Shown piece after piece: positions 53,308-61,302 of a stretch of 64,000 nt of DNA. The DNA lies in NCBI GenBank assembly GCA_902793405.1, contig CADBDH010000013.1:35916-99915 (forward strand). The letters are read 5' to 3'. This DNA is from an uncultured Bacteroidales bacterium. Its GTDB lineage: Bacteria; Bacteroidota; Bacteroidia; Bacteroidales; Muribaculaceae. A program made the translations under genes and the position numbers. The notes below the pieces were generated by a model. It was not told the DNA's origin, made no database searches, and worked only from the letters and a program-made list of their open reading frames with translations. The first letter of the stretch is position 1. Every line of letters begins with the position of its first letter.

Positions 53308-54330
53308 ATGGGATGGTTTTCATTCACTCAAGAAATCGCTGTCGATTTAGGAACAGCCAACACCATTATCATCCATAACGACCGCATCGTCATCGACGAG
53401 CCGTCGGTCGTAGCACTCGACTCCAAGACCAACAAGCCCATCGCCGTGGGTGAGCGTGCCCGCGAGATGCACGGCAAGGTCCACGAGGGAATCCGCACCG
53501 TGCGCCCCCTGAGCGACGGTGTGATTGCCGACTTCAATGCCGCCGAGCACATGATTCGCGGCATGATCAAGAAAGTGAGCGCCAAGAACCACTGGTTCTC
53601 GCCCTCGCTGCGCATGGTCGTGTGTGTCCCCTCGGGTTCGACCGAGGTCGAGATCCGTGCCGTGCGTGACTCGAGTGAGCACGCTGGCGGACGCGACGTC
53701 TACATGATTTATGAGCCCATGGCAGCAGCCTTGGGCATCGGCCTTGACGTGCTGGCTCCCGAGGGCAACATGATCGTTGACATCGGTGGCGGTACGACCG
53801 AGATCGCCGTTATCTCGCTGGGCGGTATCGTGAGCAACAAGAGCATCCGCACCGCCGGTGACGACCTGACCGAGGACATCCAGGAGCACATGCGCCGCGC
53901 CCACAACGTGCGCGTGGGTGAGCGCACTGCCGAGGCTATCAAGATCAACGTGGGTTCGGCCCTGACCGATCTGGGCCCCGATGCCCCCGAGGACTTCATC
54001 ATCCATGGCCCCAACCAGGTCAACTCGCTGCCCCTTGAGGTGCCCGTGACCTATCAGGAGGTGTGCCACTGCATCGAGAAGTCCATCTCCAAGATTGAGG
54101 CTGCCGTGCTGAGCGCCCTGGAGCAGACCCCTCCCGAGCTGTATCAGGACATCGTCCACAACGGTATCTTCCTGACCGGTGGCGGCGCCCTGTTGCGTGG
54201 CCTTGACAAGCGCTTGACCGACAAGATCGGTATCGAGTTCCATGTGGCCGAGGATCCCTTGCACGCTGTGGCCAAGGGTACCGGCATCGCATTGAAGAAC
54301 ATCAAGCACTTCAAGTTCCTCATGCGTTAA
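53308..54330 (+). CDS. mreB: Rod shape-determining protein MreB
   Basis: MreB is a bacterial actin that organises lateral wall synthesis. EIAVDLGTANTIIIHNDRIV is the phosphate-1 loop, NMIVDIGGGTTEIAVISLGG phosphate-2, and LTGGGALLRGLDKRL the adenosine motif. The 340-residue length is normal and the N-terminus (MGWFSFTQ) may bind the membrane. It opens the elongasome operon mreBCD-mrdA-rodA. A gap of 121 bases with TTTTAAGTTT-type simple repeats separates it from mreC. Confidence 0.97.
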   Translation: MGWFSFTQEIAVDLGTANTIIIHNDRIVIDEPSVVALDSKTNKPIAVGERAREMHGKVHEGIRTVRPLSDGVIADFNAAEHMIRGMIKKVSAKNHWFSPSLRMVVCVPSGSTEVEIRAVRDSSEHAGGRDVYMIYEPMAAALGIGLDVLAPEGNMIVDIGGGTTEIAVISLGGIVSNKSIRTAGDDLTEDIQEHMRRAHNVRVGERTAEAIKINVGSALTDLGPDAPEDFIIHGPNQVNSLPLEVPVTYQEVCHCIEKSISKIEAAVLSALEQTPPELYQDIVHNGIFLTGGGALLRGLDKRLTDKIGIEFHVAEDPLHAVAKGTGIALKNIKHFKFLMR

Positions 54331-54451
54331 CTCTAGTTTTTAGTTTTAAGTTTTCAGTTTTAAGTAATAATAGTACTGCCCAAAGTCTTTTCAGGCGAGA
54401 GTAAATCTACTCACAACTTAAAACTTACGACTTACAACTAATAAAAGCACG

Positions 54452-55471
54452 ATGAATAATCTGCTCAACTTTTTCGTCAAACACAGTACGTGGTTCATTT
54501 TCGCAATCTATGTGATATTGAGCCTCGTGCTGCTGTTTAGGGATAACCCTTACCAGCAGAGCGTCTATCTGACCTCGGCCAACTCGTTGAGTGCCGCGGT
54601 CTACAAGGCGTTCAACGGCGTGACGTCCTATTTCCACCTGCGGGACATCAACGAGAGCCTGCAGGAACGCAACGCCGCCCTGGAGATGGAACTGATTGAG
54701 CTGCGGGGCCAGATGAAAGATATGGCCCTGCTGTCGCCCGACTCCCTGCACCAGCCCGCCCTGGCTCAATACAGCTTTGTGATGGCCCAGGTCATCAGCA
54801 ACAGCATTTCCCAGTCCAACAACTACATCACCATCGACCGCGGCCATCTGGATGGCGTGAGCCCCGAGATGGGTGTGATTGACCAGAACGGCGTTGTGGG
54901 CATCGTGAATGTGGTGGGTCCTCATGCTTCCCGTGTCATCTCCCTGCTTAATACCCACATGAGGCTCTCGTGCAAACTGCGCGAGAACGGCTTCTTCGGC
55001 AGTCTGGTGTGGGACGGCAAGAGTCCTAATTATGCCGTGCTCGAGGAATTGCCCAAGCATGTCACCTGGTTCAAGGGCGACACCATTGTCACCAGCGGCT
55101 ACTCGGCCGTATTCCCCGAGGGGATTATCGTGGGCGTTGTCGAGGGACTGGCTCGCGGCATGAGCGACAGTTTTGTGTCGTTGCGCATCAGGCTGACGAC
55201 CAACTTCAGCCAGTTGAGCAGCGTGCGTGTCATCACCAACAGCATGAAGGAGCAGATCGACGCCCTGAGGCGTGCCGAGCAGGGTATCGACACCGTGACC
55301 GGCATCCAGACGCGTCCTGAAATCAAGCCCGAGATCATCGACGTGATACCCGCCGAGGAGAAACCCAAGAAATCCGCAAAACAGCCGGCTCAGCCCGCCC
55401 AGCCTGTCCAGCAGGTGCAGCCGGCTCAGCCCGAAGAACCCGATAACGCCGAAGGAGGAGAGCAGCCATGA
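54452..55471 (+). CDS. mreC: Rod shape-determining protein MreC
   Basis: A 339-residue bitopic protein. One transmembrane helix (STWFIFAIYVILSLVLLF) is followed by a periplasmic coiled coil (NESLQERNAALEMELIELRG) and the beta-domain (DRGHLDGVSPEMGVIDQNGV, VVGPHASRVISLLNTHMRLS). MreC activates PBP2-RodA. The C-terminal 45 residues are a Lys/Pro/Gln-rich tail (KKSAKQPAQPAQPVQQVQPA), longer than usual. It overlaps mreD by four bases (ATGA). Confidence 0.93.
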   Translation: MNNLLNFFVKHSTWFIFAIYVILSLVLLFRDNPYQQSVYLTSANSLSAAVYKAFNGVTSYFHLRDINESLQERNAALEMELIELRGQMKDMALLSPDSLHQPALAQYSFVMAQVISNSISQSNNYITIDRGHLDGVSPEMGVIDQNGVVGIVNVVGPHASRVISLLNTHMRLSCKLRENGFFGSLVWDGKSPNYAVLEELPKHVTWFKGDTIVTSGYSAVFPEGIIVGVVEGLARGMSDSFVSLRIRLTTNFSQLSSVRVITNSMKEQIDALRRAEQGIDTVTGIQTRPEIKPEIIDVIPAEEKPKKSAKQPAQPAQPVQQVQPAQPEEPDNAEGGEQP

Positions 55472-55986
55472 CCAAGACCGTCATCCAATTCATAACCCTG
55501 TTCCTGGTGCTGCTGGTGTTGCAACTGGTGTGCAACAGGATTGTGCTGTTCAACGTGGCGATGCCGGTGGTGTTCATCTACCTGATTCTGCGTCTGCCCG
55601 TGAACCTGCACGGGGGCTGGGTGCTGACCATCGCCTTTTTCTCGGGATTGATGATTGACATCTTCAACAACACCCCGGGCATGAACGCCCTGGCCTGCAC
55701 CATCATGGCGGCATTGAGGCGCCCCGTGTTCAACGTGTTTGTTTCGCGTGAGAACGATATGAATATCCCTATCCCCTCGGTCGACTCGATGGGTGTGGGC
55801 GACTATTTCAAGTACATGGCGACGCTGGTAACCGTCTATTGTACGCTCATCTTCCTCATCCAGGCCTTTACCCTTCACAACATCCTGCTCACCCTGGCCC
55901 GCATTGCCGCCAGCAGTGTGTTGTCGATCATTGTCATCTTTGGGTTGGACACTCTAGTGAGCACGCGCCGTGAGAAAAGATTATAA
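55468..55986 (+). CDS. mreD: Rod shape-determining protein MreD
   Basis: A 172-residue membrane protein with about five hydrophobic helices (FITLFLVLLVLQLVCNRIVL, VLTIAFFSGLMIDIFNNTPG, YMATLVTVYCTLIFLIQAFT). Length, topology and position between mreC and PBP2 identify it. It overlaps mreC by four bases and mrdA by 17, which means tight translational coupling. Confidence 0.9.
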   Translation: MTKTVIQFITLFLVLLVLQLVCNRIVLFNVAMPVVFIYLILRLPVNLHGGWVLTIAFFSGLMIDIFNNTPGMNALACTIMAALRRPVFNVFVSRENDMNIPIPSVDSMGVGDYFKYMATLVTVYCTLIFLIQAFTLHNILLTLARIAASSVLSIIVIFGLDTLVSTRREKRL

Positions 55987-57898
55987 CCTGGAGAAGCGCA
56001 AGCTGGTCATTGGCGGCTTTATCGTGGCGATTGTATTGATATACATCGTCCGTCTGGTGCAGTTGCAGGTGCTGGACAGCACCTACAAGGCCCATGCCGA
56101 CAGCAATGCCTTTGTCGAACGGGTCATTTATCCGTCTCGCGGCCTCATCTATGACCGTAACGACTCGCTAGTGGTGTATAACGTGCCCGAGTATGACCTG
56201 GTGATGGTACCCAAGGAGGTTGTGCCGTTTGATACCATCGACTTCTGCAACACCCTGCAAATCAGCCGTGAGGAATTTGACCACCGGTGGGAGGAGATGA
56301 AAAAAGGCCGCAGTTACTCGGCTTTTACCCAACAGGTGTTCATGAACCACCTCACCCCCGAGGACTATGGCCGCTTGCAGGAGAAAATGTACCGTTTCCC
56401 GGGTTTCTTTGTTGTGCAGCGCATCCTCAGGCAGTATAACTACGCGGTCGCTGCCAATGTGTTGGGTGACATCCGCGAGGTCAATGCCAAGGACATCGAG
56501 AACGACGACTATTACCGCCCTGGCGATTACACGGGCGACCTGGGCATCGAGAAGAGCTACGAACAATGGCTGCGCGGCACCAAGGGCAAGGAAATCCTGA
56601 TTCGCGATGCTACGGGTACAATCAAGGCCCACTATAACAACGGCGCCAACGACGTGTCGCCTGTGGCAGGCAACAATCTGAAGCTCAGCATCGACATCGG
56701 CCTGCAGGCCTATGGCGAAATGCTCATGCAGGGCAAGGTGGGCGCCATCGTGTGCATCGAGCCCAAGACGGGCGAAATCCTGGCGCTGGTGTCCAGTCCC
56801 ACCTATGACCCCTCGCTACTCATGGGCAAGGAGCGCGGCAAGAATTACCGTGACCTGGTCAACAACAGGCTCAAGCCGCTGTATGACCGCTCGATTATGG
56901 CGGCCTATCCTCCCGGTTCGACTTTCAAACCCACCCAGGGCCTGATTTTCCTGGACGAGGGCATCATCACCACCAGCACCGTCTTCCCCTGCCATCGCGG
57001 CTATGTCAATGCCGGATTGCGCGTGGGTTGCCACGGTCACGGCTCACCCATCCCCTTGAAGCCCGCCCTGCAGACGTCGTGCAACGCCTACTTCTGCTGG
57101 GGCTTCAAGTACATGATGGACAAGCGCTCGAAATATGGCTCGACAGGCAAGGCATTTGAGGTGTGGAAGAACCACATGGTGTCGATGGGCTACGGCTACA
57201 AGCTGGGCATCGACATGCCTGGCGAGAGCCGCGGCTTTATCCCCAACACGGCATTCTATGACAAGATCTACGGCGAAGGCCGTTGGGTGGGGCAGACCAT
57301 CATCAGCGACGCCATCGGGCAGGGCGAAATCCTGGCTACTCCGCTGCAGATTGCCAACCTGAGCGCCACCATCGCCAACCGCGGCTATTACATCACGCCC
57401 CATGTGGTGAAGAACATCGAGGGCGTGGGCGTGCTCAAGAAGAACCTGGAGCGCCACGATACCGACATTGACAAGCGCTACTACAGCGACATCGTCGAGG
57501 GCATGCGCATGGCCGTGCTGGGCGGCACCTGTACGGGAGCCAATATTCCCGGTCTGGACGTGTGCGGCAAGACGGGAACTGCCCAGAACCCTCATGGCCG
57601 CGACCACTCGGTGTTCATGGGCTTTGCGCCGATGAACGACCCCAAAATCGCCGTGTGCGTCTATGTCGAGAATGCCGGCTTCGGCGCCACCTACGGCGTG
57701 CCCATCGGCGCCCTGATGATACAGCGCTACCTGCAGGGCAACTCACCTGGCCTGCAGGCCCGTGGCCGCGCCATGGCCAGCCGCCACACCATCACCTATC
57801 CCAAGGTCAAGAAGACCACAGCTACCGGCACCCAGGCCGACAAGAATAAGACTACACCATCAAATAAAACCGTCTCGAGCGATGGAAGTAAGAAATGA
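55970..57898 (+). CDS. mrdA: Penicillin-binding protein 2 (elongation transpeptidase)
   Basis: PBP2 cross-links peptidoglycan in the elongasome. A 642-residue bitopic protein with one N-terminal helix (VIGGFIVAIVLIYIVRLVQL), a pedestal domain (YPSRGLIYDRNDSLVVYNVP), and the transpeptidase with YPPGSTFKPTQGL (SxxK Ser), SCNAYF (SxN) and VCGKTGTAQNPHG (KTG). The start is GTG (55970), giving MRKDYNLEKRKLV. The last 45 residues are Thr/Lys-rich. The final 17 bases overlap rodA. Confidence 0.95.
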   Translation: MRKDYNLEKRKLVIGGFIVAIVLIYIVRLVQLQVLDSTYKAHADSNAFVERVIYPSRGLIYDRNDSLVVYNVPEYDLVMVPKEVVPFDTIDFCNTLQISREEFDHRWEEMKKGRSYSAFTQQVFMNHLTPEDYGRLQEKMYRFPGFFVVQRILRQYNYAVAANVLGDIREVNAKDIENDDYYRPGDYTGDLGIEKSYEQWLRGTKGKEILIRDATGTIKAHYNNGANDVSPVAGNNLKLSIDIGLQAYGEMLMQGKVGAIVCIEPKTGEILALVSSPTYDPSLLMGKERGKNYRDLVNNRLKPLYDRSIMAAYPPGSTFKPTQGLIFLDEGIITTSTVFPCHRGYVNAGLRVGCHGHGSPIPLKPALQTSCNAYFCWGFKYMMDKRSKYGSTGKAFEVWKNHMVSMGYGYKLGIDMPGESRGFIPNTAFYDKIYGEGRWVGQTIISDAIGQGEILATPLQIANLSATIANRGYYITPHVVKNIEGVGVLKKNLERHDTDIDKRYYSDIVEGMRMAVLGGTCTGANIPGLDVCGKTGTAQNPHGRDHSVFMGFAPMNDPKIAVCVYVENAGFGATYGVPIGALMIQRYLQGNSPGLQARGRAMASRHTITYPKVKKTTATGTQADKNKTTPSNKTVSSDGSKK

Positions 57899-59354
57899 AG
57901 ATGAGAATACCAACCTATTGAGGTCGGTGGACTGGTTTACCATCATCCTCTACCTCATCATGGTCGTTGCTGGTGCGGTGAGCATCTATGCCGCCACCTA
58001 CGACTATGACAAGGCCAGCATGTTTGACCTGAGCGAATACTCGGGCAAGCAGTTCCTGTGGGCCGGTCTCTCGTTCCTCATCGGTTTCTCGCTGCTGCTC
58101 ATCGACAGACGCATCTATGAGGCTTATGCCTATCCGCTATACGGCTTCATGATACTGCTGCTGATTGTCACCGTCTTTGTCGCGCCCGATATCAAGGGCT
58201 CACACTCATGGCTGGTATTCGGCCCTGTTAGTCTGCAGCCCGCCGAGTTCGCCAAGACGGCCACCGCCTTGGCCTTGGCCAAGCTGTTCAGCACCTATGG
58301 CTTCTCGCTCAACGGCTGGCGCAACTATGCCATTGCCATCGGCATCATCGTGTTGCCCATCCTGTGCATCATTCTGGAGCGCGAAACCGGAACGGCACTG
58401 GTTTACACATCGCTCATCTTCGTCCTTTATCGTGAGGGCATGTCGGGCTTTGTTCTGTTTGCCGCCTTGATGGCGGTGGTCTATTTTGTCGTGGTGCTCA
58501 AGTTTGCTGCCGTCACGTTCATGGGGATTCCCCTGGGCATGGTCATCGCCTTTATCATGGTGATGGCGCTCATCGTGGCTATGCTGCTCCTGTATTGCCG
58601 CTCATGGATTCTGGGGCGCAATGTGCTCATCGGATATGTGGTGGCAGGAGCCATCGCTGGCGGCTTGGAGTTGGCTGGTGTCCATGTCAATGGCTACGCC
58701 TTCTTTCTGCCGGTCATCATCCTGTCGCTGCTCTATCTGCTCTACGGCATGCTGCACGACATCAACCTCAAGAAGGTGCTCATTACCACTTGCTTTGCAG
58801 CCGCATCGCTCGTCTTCCTGTTCACCGTGAGCTTTGCCTTCAACAATGTGCTGGAGCCGCATCAGCAGACGCGCATCAAGGTGACCCTGGGCATCGAGGA
58901 GGACCTGCGCGGAGCGGGCTACAACGTCAACCAGAGCAAAATTGCCATCGGCAGCGGCGGTCTCACGGGCAAGGGATTCCTGAACGGCACTCAGACTAAA
59001 CTCAAATATGTGCCCGAGCAGCACACCGACTTTATCTATTGCACCATCGGTGAGGAGCAAGGATTTGTGGGCAGCGTAGCGATATTGATTCTGTTCCTGG
59101 CCCTCATCCTGCGCATTATCACCCTGGCCGAGCGCAACCACTCGACCTTTGCCCGTGTTTATGCCTATTGTGTCGCGTCCTACCTCATCTTCCACCTGAC
59201 CATCAACATCGGCATGGTCATCGGCCTGTGCCCCGTCATCGGCATCCCGTTACCGTTCTTCAGCTACGGCGGCTCCTCGCTGTGGGGCTTCACCTTCCTG
59301 CTGTTCATCCTGCTGCGCATCGACGCCGACCGTGGCAACTACGGCACCTGGTAA
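57882..59354 (+). CDS. rodA: Peptidoglycan glycosyltransferase RodA
   Basis: RodA polymerises lipid II beside PBP2. A 490-residue SEDS-family protein with about ten helices. HSWLVFGPVSLQPAEFAKTA carries the conserved Trp and Glu region; the catalytic loop has HTDFIYCTIGEEQGFVGSVA; PLPFFSYGGSSLWGF is the SEDS end signature. The ATG at 57882 (MEVRNEDENTNLLRSVDW) overlaps the end of mrdA; a longer frame upstream is only a shadow. It is last in the operon. Confidence 0.95.
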   Translation: MEVRNEDENTNLLRSVDWFTIILYLIMVVAGAVSIYAATYDYDKASMFDLSEYSGKQFLWAGLSFLIGFSLLLIDRRIYEAYAYPLYGFMILLLIVTVFVAPDIKGSHSWLVFGPVSLQPAEFAKTATALALAKLFSTYGFSLNGWRNYAIAIGIIVLPILCIILERETGTALVYTSLIFVLYREGMSGFVLFAALMAVVYFVVVLKFAAVTFMGIPLGMVIAFIMVMALIVAMLLLYCRSWILGRNVLIGYVVAGAIAGGLELAGVHVNGYAFFLPVIILSLLYLLYGMLHDINLKKVLITTCFAAASLVFLFTVSFAFNNVLEPHQQTRIKVTLGIEEDLRGAGYNVNQSKIAIGSGGLTGKGFLNGTQTKLKYVPEQHTDFIYCTIGEEQGFVGSVAILILFLALILRIITLAERNHSTFARVYAYCVASYLIFHLTINIGMVIGLCPVIGIPLPFFSYGGSSLWGFTFLLFILLRIDADRGNYGTW

Positions 59355-59375
59355 TCCTGTTGTTCCCTAAAAAAT

Positions 59376-59453
59376 GTAGAGACGCAAAATCTTGCGTCTC
59401 AAGGAAGGCTCTTGAATGCCTATGGTCCGAGACGCAAGATTTTGCGTCTCTAC
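59376..59453. repeat. 25-bp perfect inverted repeat (GTAGAGACGC family) after rodA
   Basis: The arms GTAGAGACGCAAAATC... (59376-59400) and its exact complement (59429-59453) are each themselves near-palindromes (GAGACGCAA...TTGCGTCTC). Elements of this GAGACGCAAAAT type are dispersed in Bacteroidales genomes as I recall. Here it sits between convergent rodA and the rhomboid gene and could end both transcripts. Confidence 0.8.
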
Positions 59454-59546
59454 AAGTCTTGTGGACATTCACTTGCTGAATAATATGGAGTAAAGTTATC
59501 CATTGACCTAAAGCCTGTTGTTCTTGCAAAATGTTGGTAACGACCG

Positions 59547-61088
59547 TCACTCCTTGATGTGGCGCCTATTGTCGATGATTCCGGCGATGAAACCGCACAG
59601 CAGGCCCGACACATGACCCGCCAGACTGATGCCGCGGGTGAAACTCAGGAGTAAAGTTGGGCCTATAAATATGGCCAAAAGCAGCAGGGTGGAATTATTC
59701 GTCCTGTTCCGTTTTTTGGAATTAAACATCAAGCAACCGATGGGGTATCCGAGCATTCCCATGATGGCTCCTGAGGCCCCAACCGTGATGCCATCGCTAT
59801 AAAGGGCGCAACAGAAGGAACTCACGATTCCCGCTCCGAAGAACACCAGCGCGCCACGCCAACCTTGATACAACGGAAACAATGCTCCCCAAAAAGCTAA
59901 AACAAAGAACAGAACCATAAGATTTATAAGCAGATGGGGGATATTGGCATGCATGAGTATTGACGTGACAAGCCGCCACCACTCATTCTTTACGAACAGG
60001 TTATACCCTGAAATGGCTCCATAGTCCAACACTGACGACGATTCCTTATAGCCCATGAAAAGGGCAACGAGATAATAGATAATCGGTAGCACGAAGATGA
60101 AGACGCAAGGCCAATTCTTGGGATTGCGAACGTACTTGATAGTTTGTTGCGTCATATCAAAGCCAGCATCGGTCTTGCTCTTTCTTTTCACCTTTCTGGT
60201 TCGCGCAAACAACAGCACAAGCGCAATGACTCCCAAGCTAGCAGTGAAGCAGATGACGTACCCCTTCTTGACACGGGCATCATCAATGAGAGGCTTGCCA
60301 TAAATTGGCATGATGATGGCCGGATGGTTGTCGATAGAGTAGGCAGAATCGTTGCACATGATGTAGGCATTCTCGACAGCCTTCAGGATATAATCGTAGT
60401 GGTCGTTGTTGGAACTGATGCGTTGAAACGTCGGGCAGTTGGTATCGTAGCGATGATGCTGCAGTGTGTCGCGCAAATCGACACAGAATTCATGATAATA
60501 AGTCTGCAGTTTTTCATCGCTGGCAAAGGAGTAATCATGTTCCTTGCCACTCACTCGATAAACCATGTAAACGCCTTTACTCTGCTTGACTGGAGCGGCC
60601 ACATAGGCCTCAAAGGTGATGTCCGCCGTTGCCCTCTGATAATGCTGTTGTACAGTTGGAAAAACATAATAGCCCAACATGCTCGTATCCACTTCGGTCA
60701 ACAGACTACTGTGGATGAATTCAGCATCGCCCAGGTTTTCCTTCACGATACTGTCACATTCATGATACGGCGAAATGCTCCGTTGCGCATAATCTCCCGC
60801 CCCGAGCATGCCACTGGTTAGAGCGACAAACAAAGCAAAATGCGCGGCACGTTGTGGGAAATCGTCTTGAACAATATTGATGAACCGACTCAACAATAAC
60901 TCGGTTGCAATTATCCAGATGATACCAAGGGCCACACTCAACTCGAATTGAAAGGTGTTTAGTTTCAAAGCCCAGTACAGCAGCCCGAAAAGGGCTACCG
61001 ACAACATGGAAACCATCGTTATCGTGCCGATACTCTTCCATACCTGCGGCCAGTCATGCTTACTGCGTTTGGCTTCCTTTTTCGTCAT
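59547..61088 (-). CDS. Rhomboid-family intramembrane serine protease with an extra periplasmic domain
   Basis: A 513-residue membrane protein. The C-terminal 200 residues are a rhomboid domain: HANIPHLLINLMVLFFVLAF, DGITVGASGAIMGMLGYPIG with the nucleophile Ser in GASG, and SLAGHVSGLLCGFIAGII with the catalytic His. The N-terminal 290 residues have two to three helices, a soluble extra-membrane stretch (residues about 100-270) and a fourth helix; this part matches nothing I know. A TACTTTTG box (minus, 61178-61171) lies upstream. The 5' untranslated region holds a triple 14-base repeat. Confidence 0.85.
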   Translation of the reverse strand: MTKKEAKRSKHDWPQVWKSIGTITMVSMLSVALFGLLYWALKLNTFQFELSVALGIIWIIATELLLSRFINIVQDDFPQRAAHFALFVALTSGMLGAGDYAQRSISPYHECDSIVKENLGDAEFIHSSLLTEVDTSMLGYYVFPTVQQHYQRATADITFEAYVAAPVKQSKGVYMVYRVSGKEHDYSFASDEKLQTYYHEFCVDLRDTLQHHRYDTNCPTFQRISSNNDHYDYILKAVENAYIMCNDSAYSIDNHPAIIMPIYGKPLIDDARVKKGYVICFTASLGVIALVLLFARTRKVKRKSKTDAGFDMTQQTIKYVRNPKNWPCVFIFVLPIIYYLVALFMGYKESSSVLDYGAISGYNLFVKNEWWRLVTSILMHANIPHLLINLMVLFFVLAFWGALFPLYQGWRGALVFFGAGIVSSFCCALYSDGITVGASGAIMGMLGYPIGCLMFNSKKRNRTNNSTLLLLAIFIGPTLLLSFTRGISLAGHVSGLLCGFIAGIIDNRRHIKE

Positions 61089-61121
61089 TGCTCCGTCAAA
61101 TACATGTTATTGCGAAAATTT

Positions 61122-61163
61122 CGTTGCGAACTTTTCGTTGCGAACTTTTCGTTGCGAACTTTT
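61122..61163. repeat. Three tandem copies of a 14-bp unit in the rhomboid leader
   Basis: CGTTGCGAACTTTT is repeated exactly three times, flanked by TGCGAAAATTT and CGCAATG. It lies between the promoter box and the start codon, so it is transcribed. Confidence 0.8.
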
Positions 61164-61243
61164 CGCAATGCAAAAGTACAGTTTTTTGTGGTTTTTATTG
61201 AGAAGAAATGATTTTTAGTATCATTGGGGCATTGTTAATTATA

Positions 61244-61278
61244 AATCAGGGCTGGAACATCGTGTTCCAGCCCTGATT
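61244..61278 (-). terminator. Hairpin after nifJ
   Basis: AATCAGGGCTGGAACA pairs perfectly over 16 bp with TGTTCCAGCCCTGATT around TCG. No U-run follows on the minus strand, so it may act as a 3'-end stabiliser as well as a terminator. Confidence 0.75.
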
Positions 61279-61302
61279 GTGTTTAGTGGTTGTTAGCGGC
61301 GA

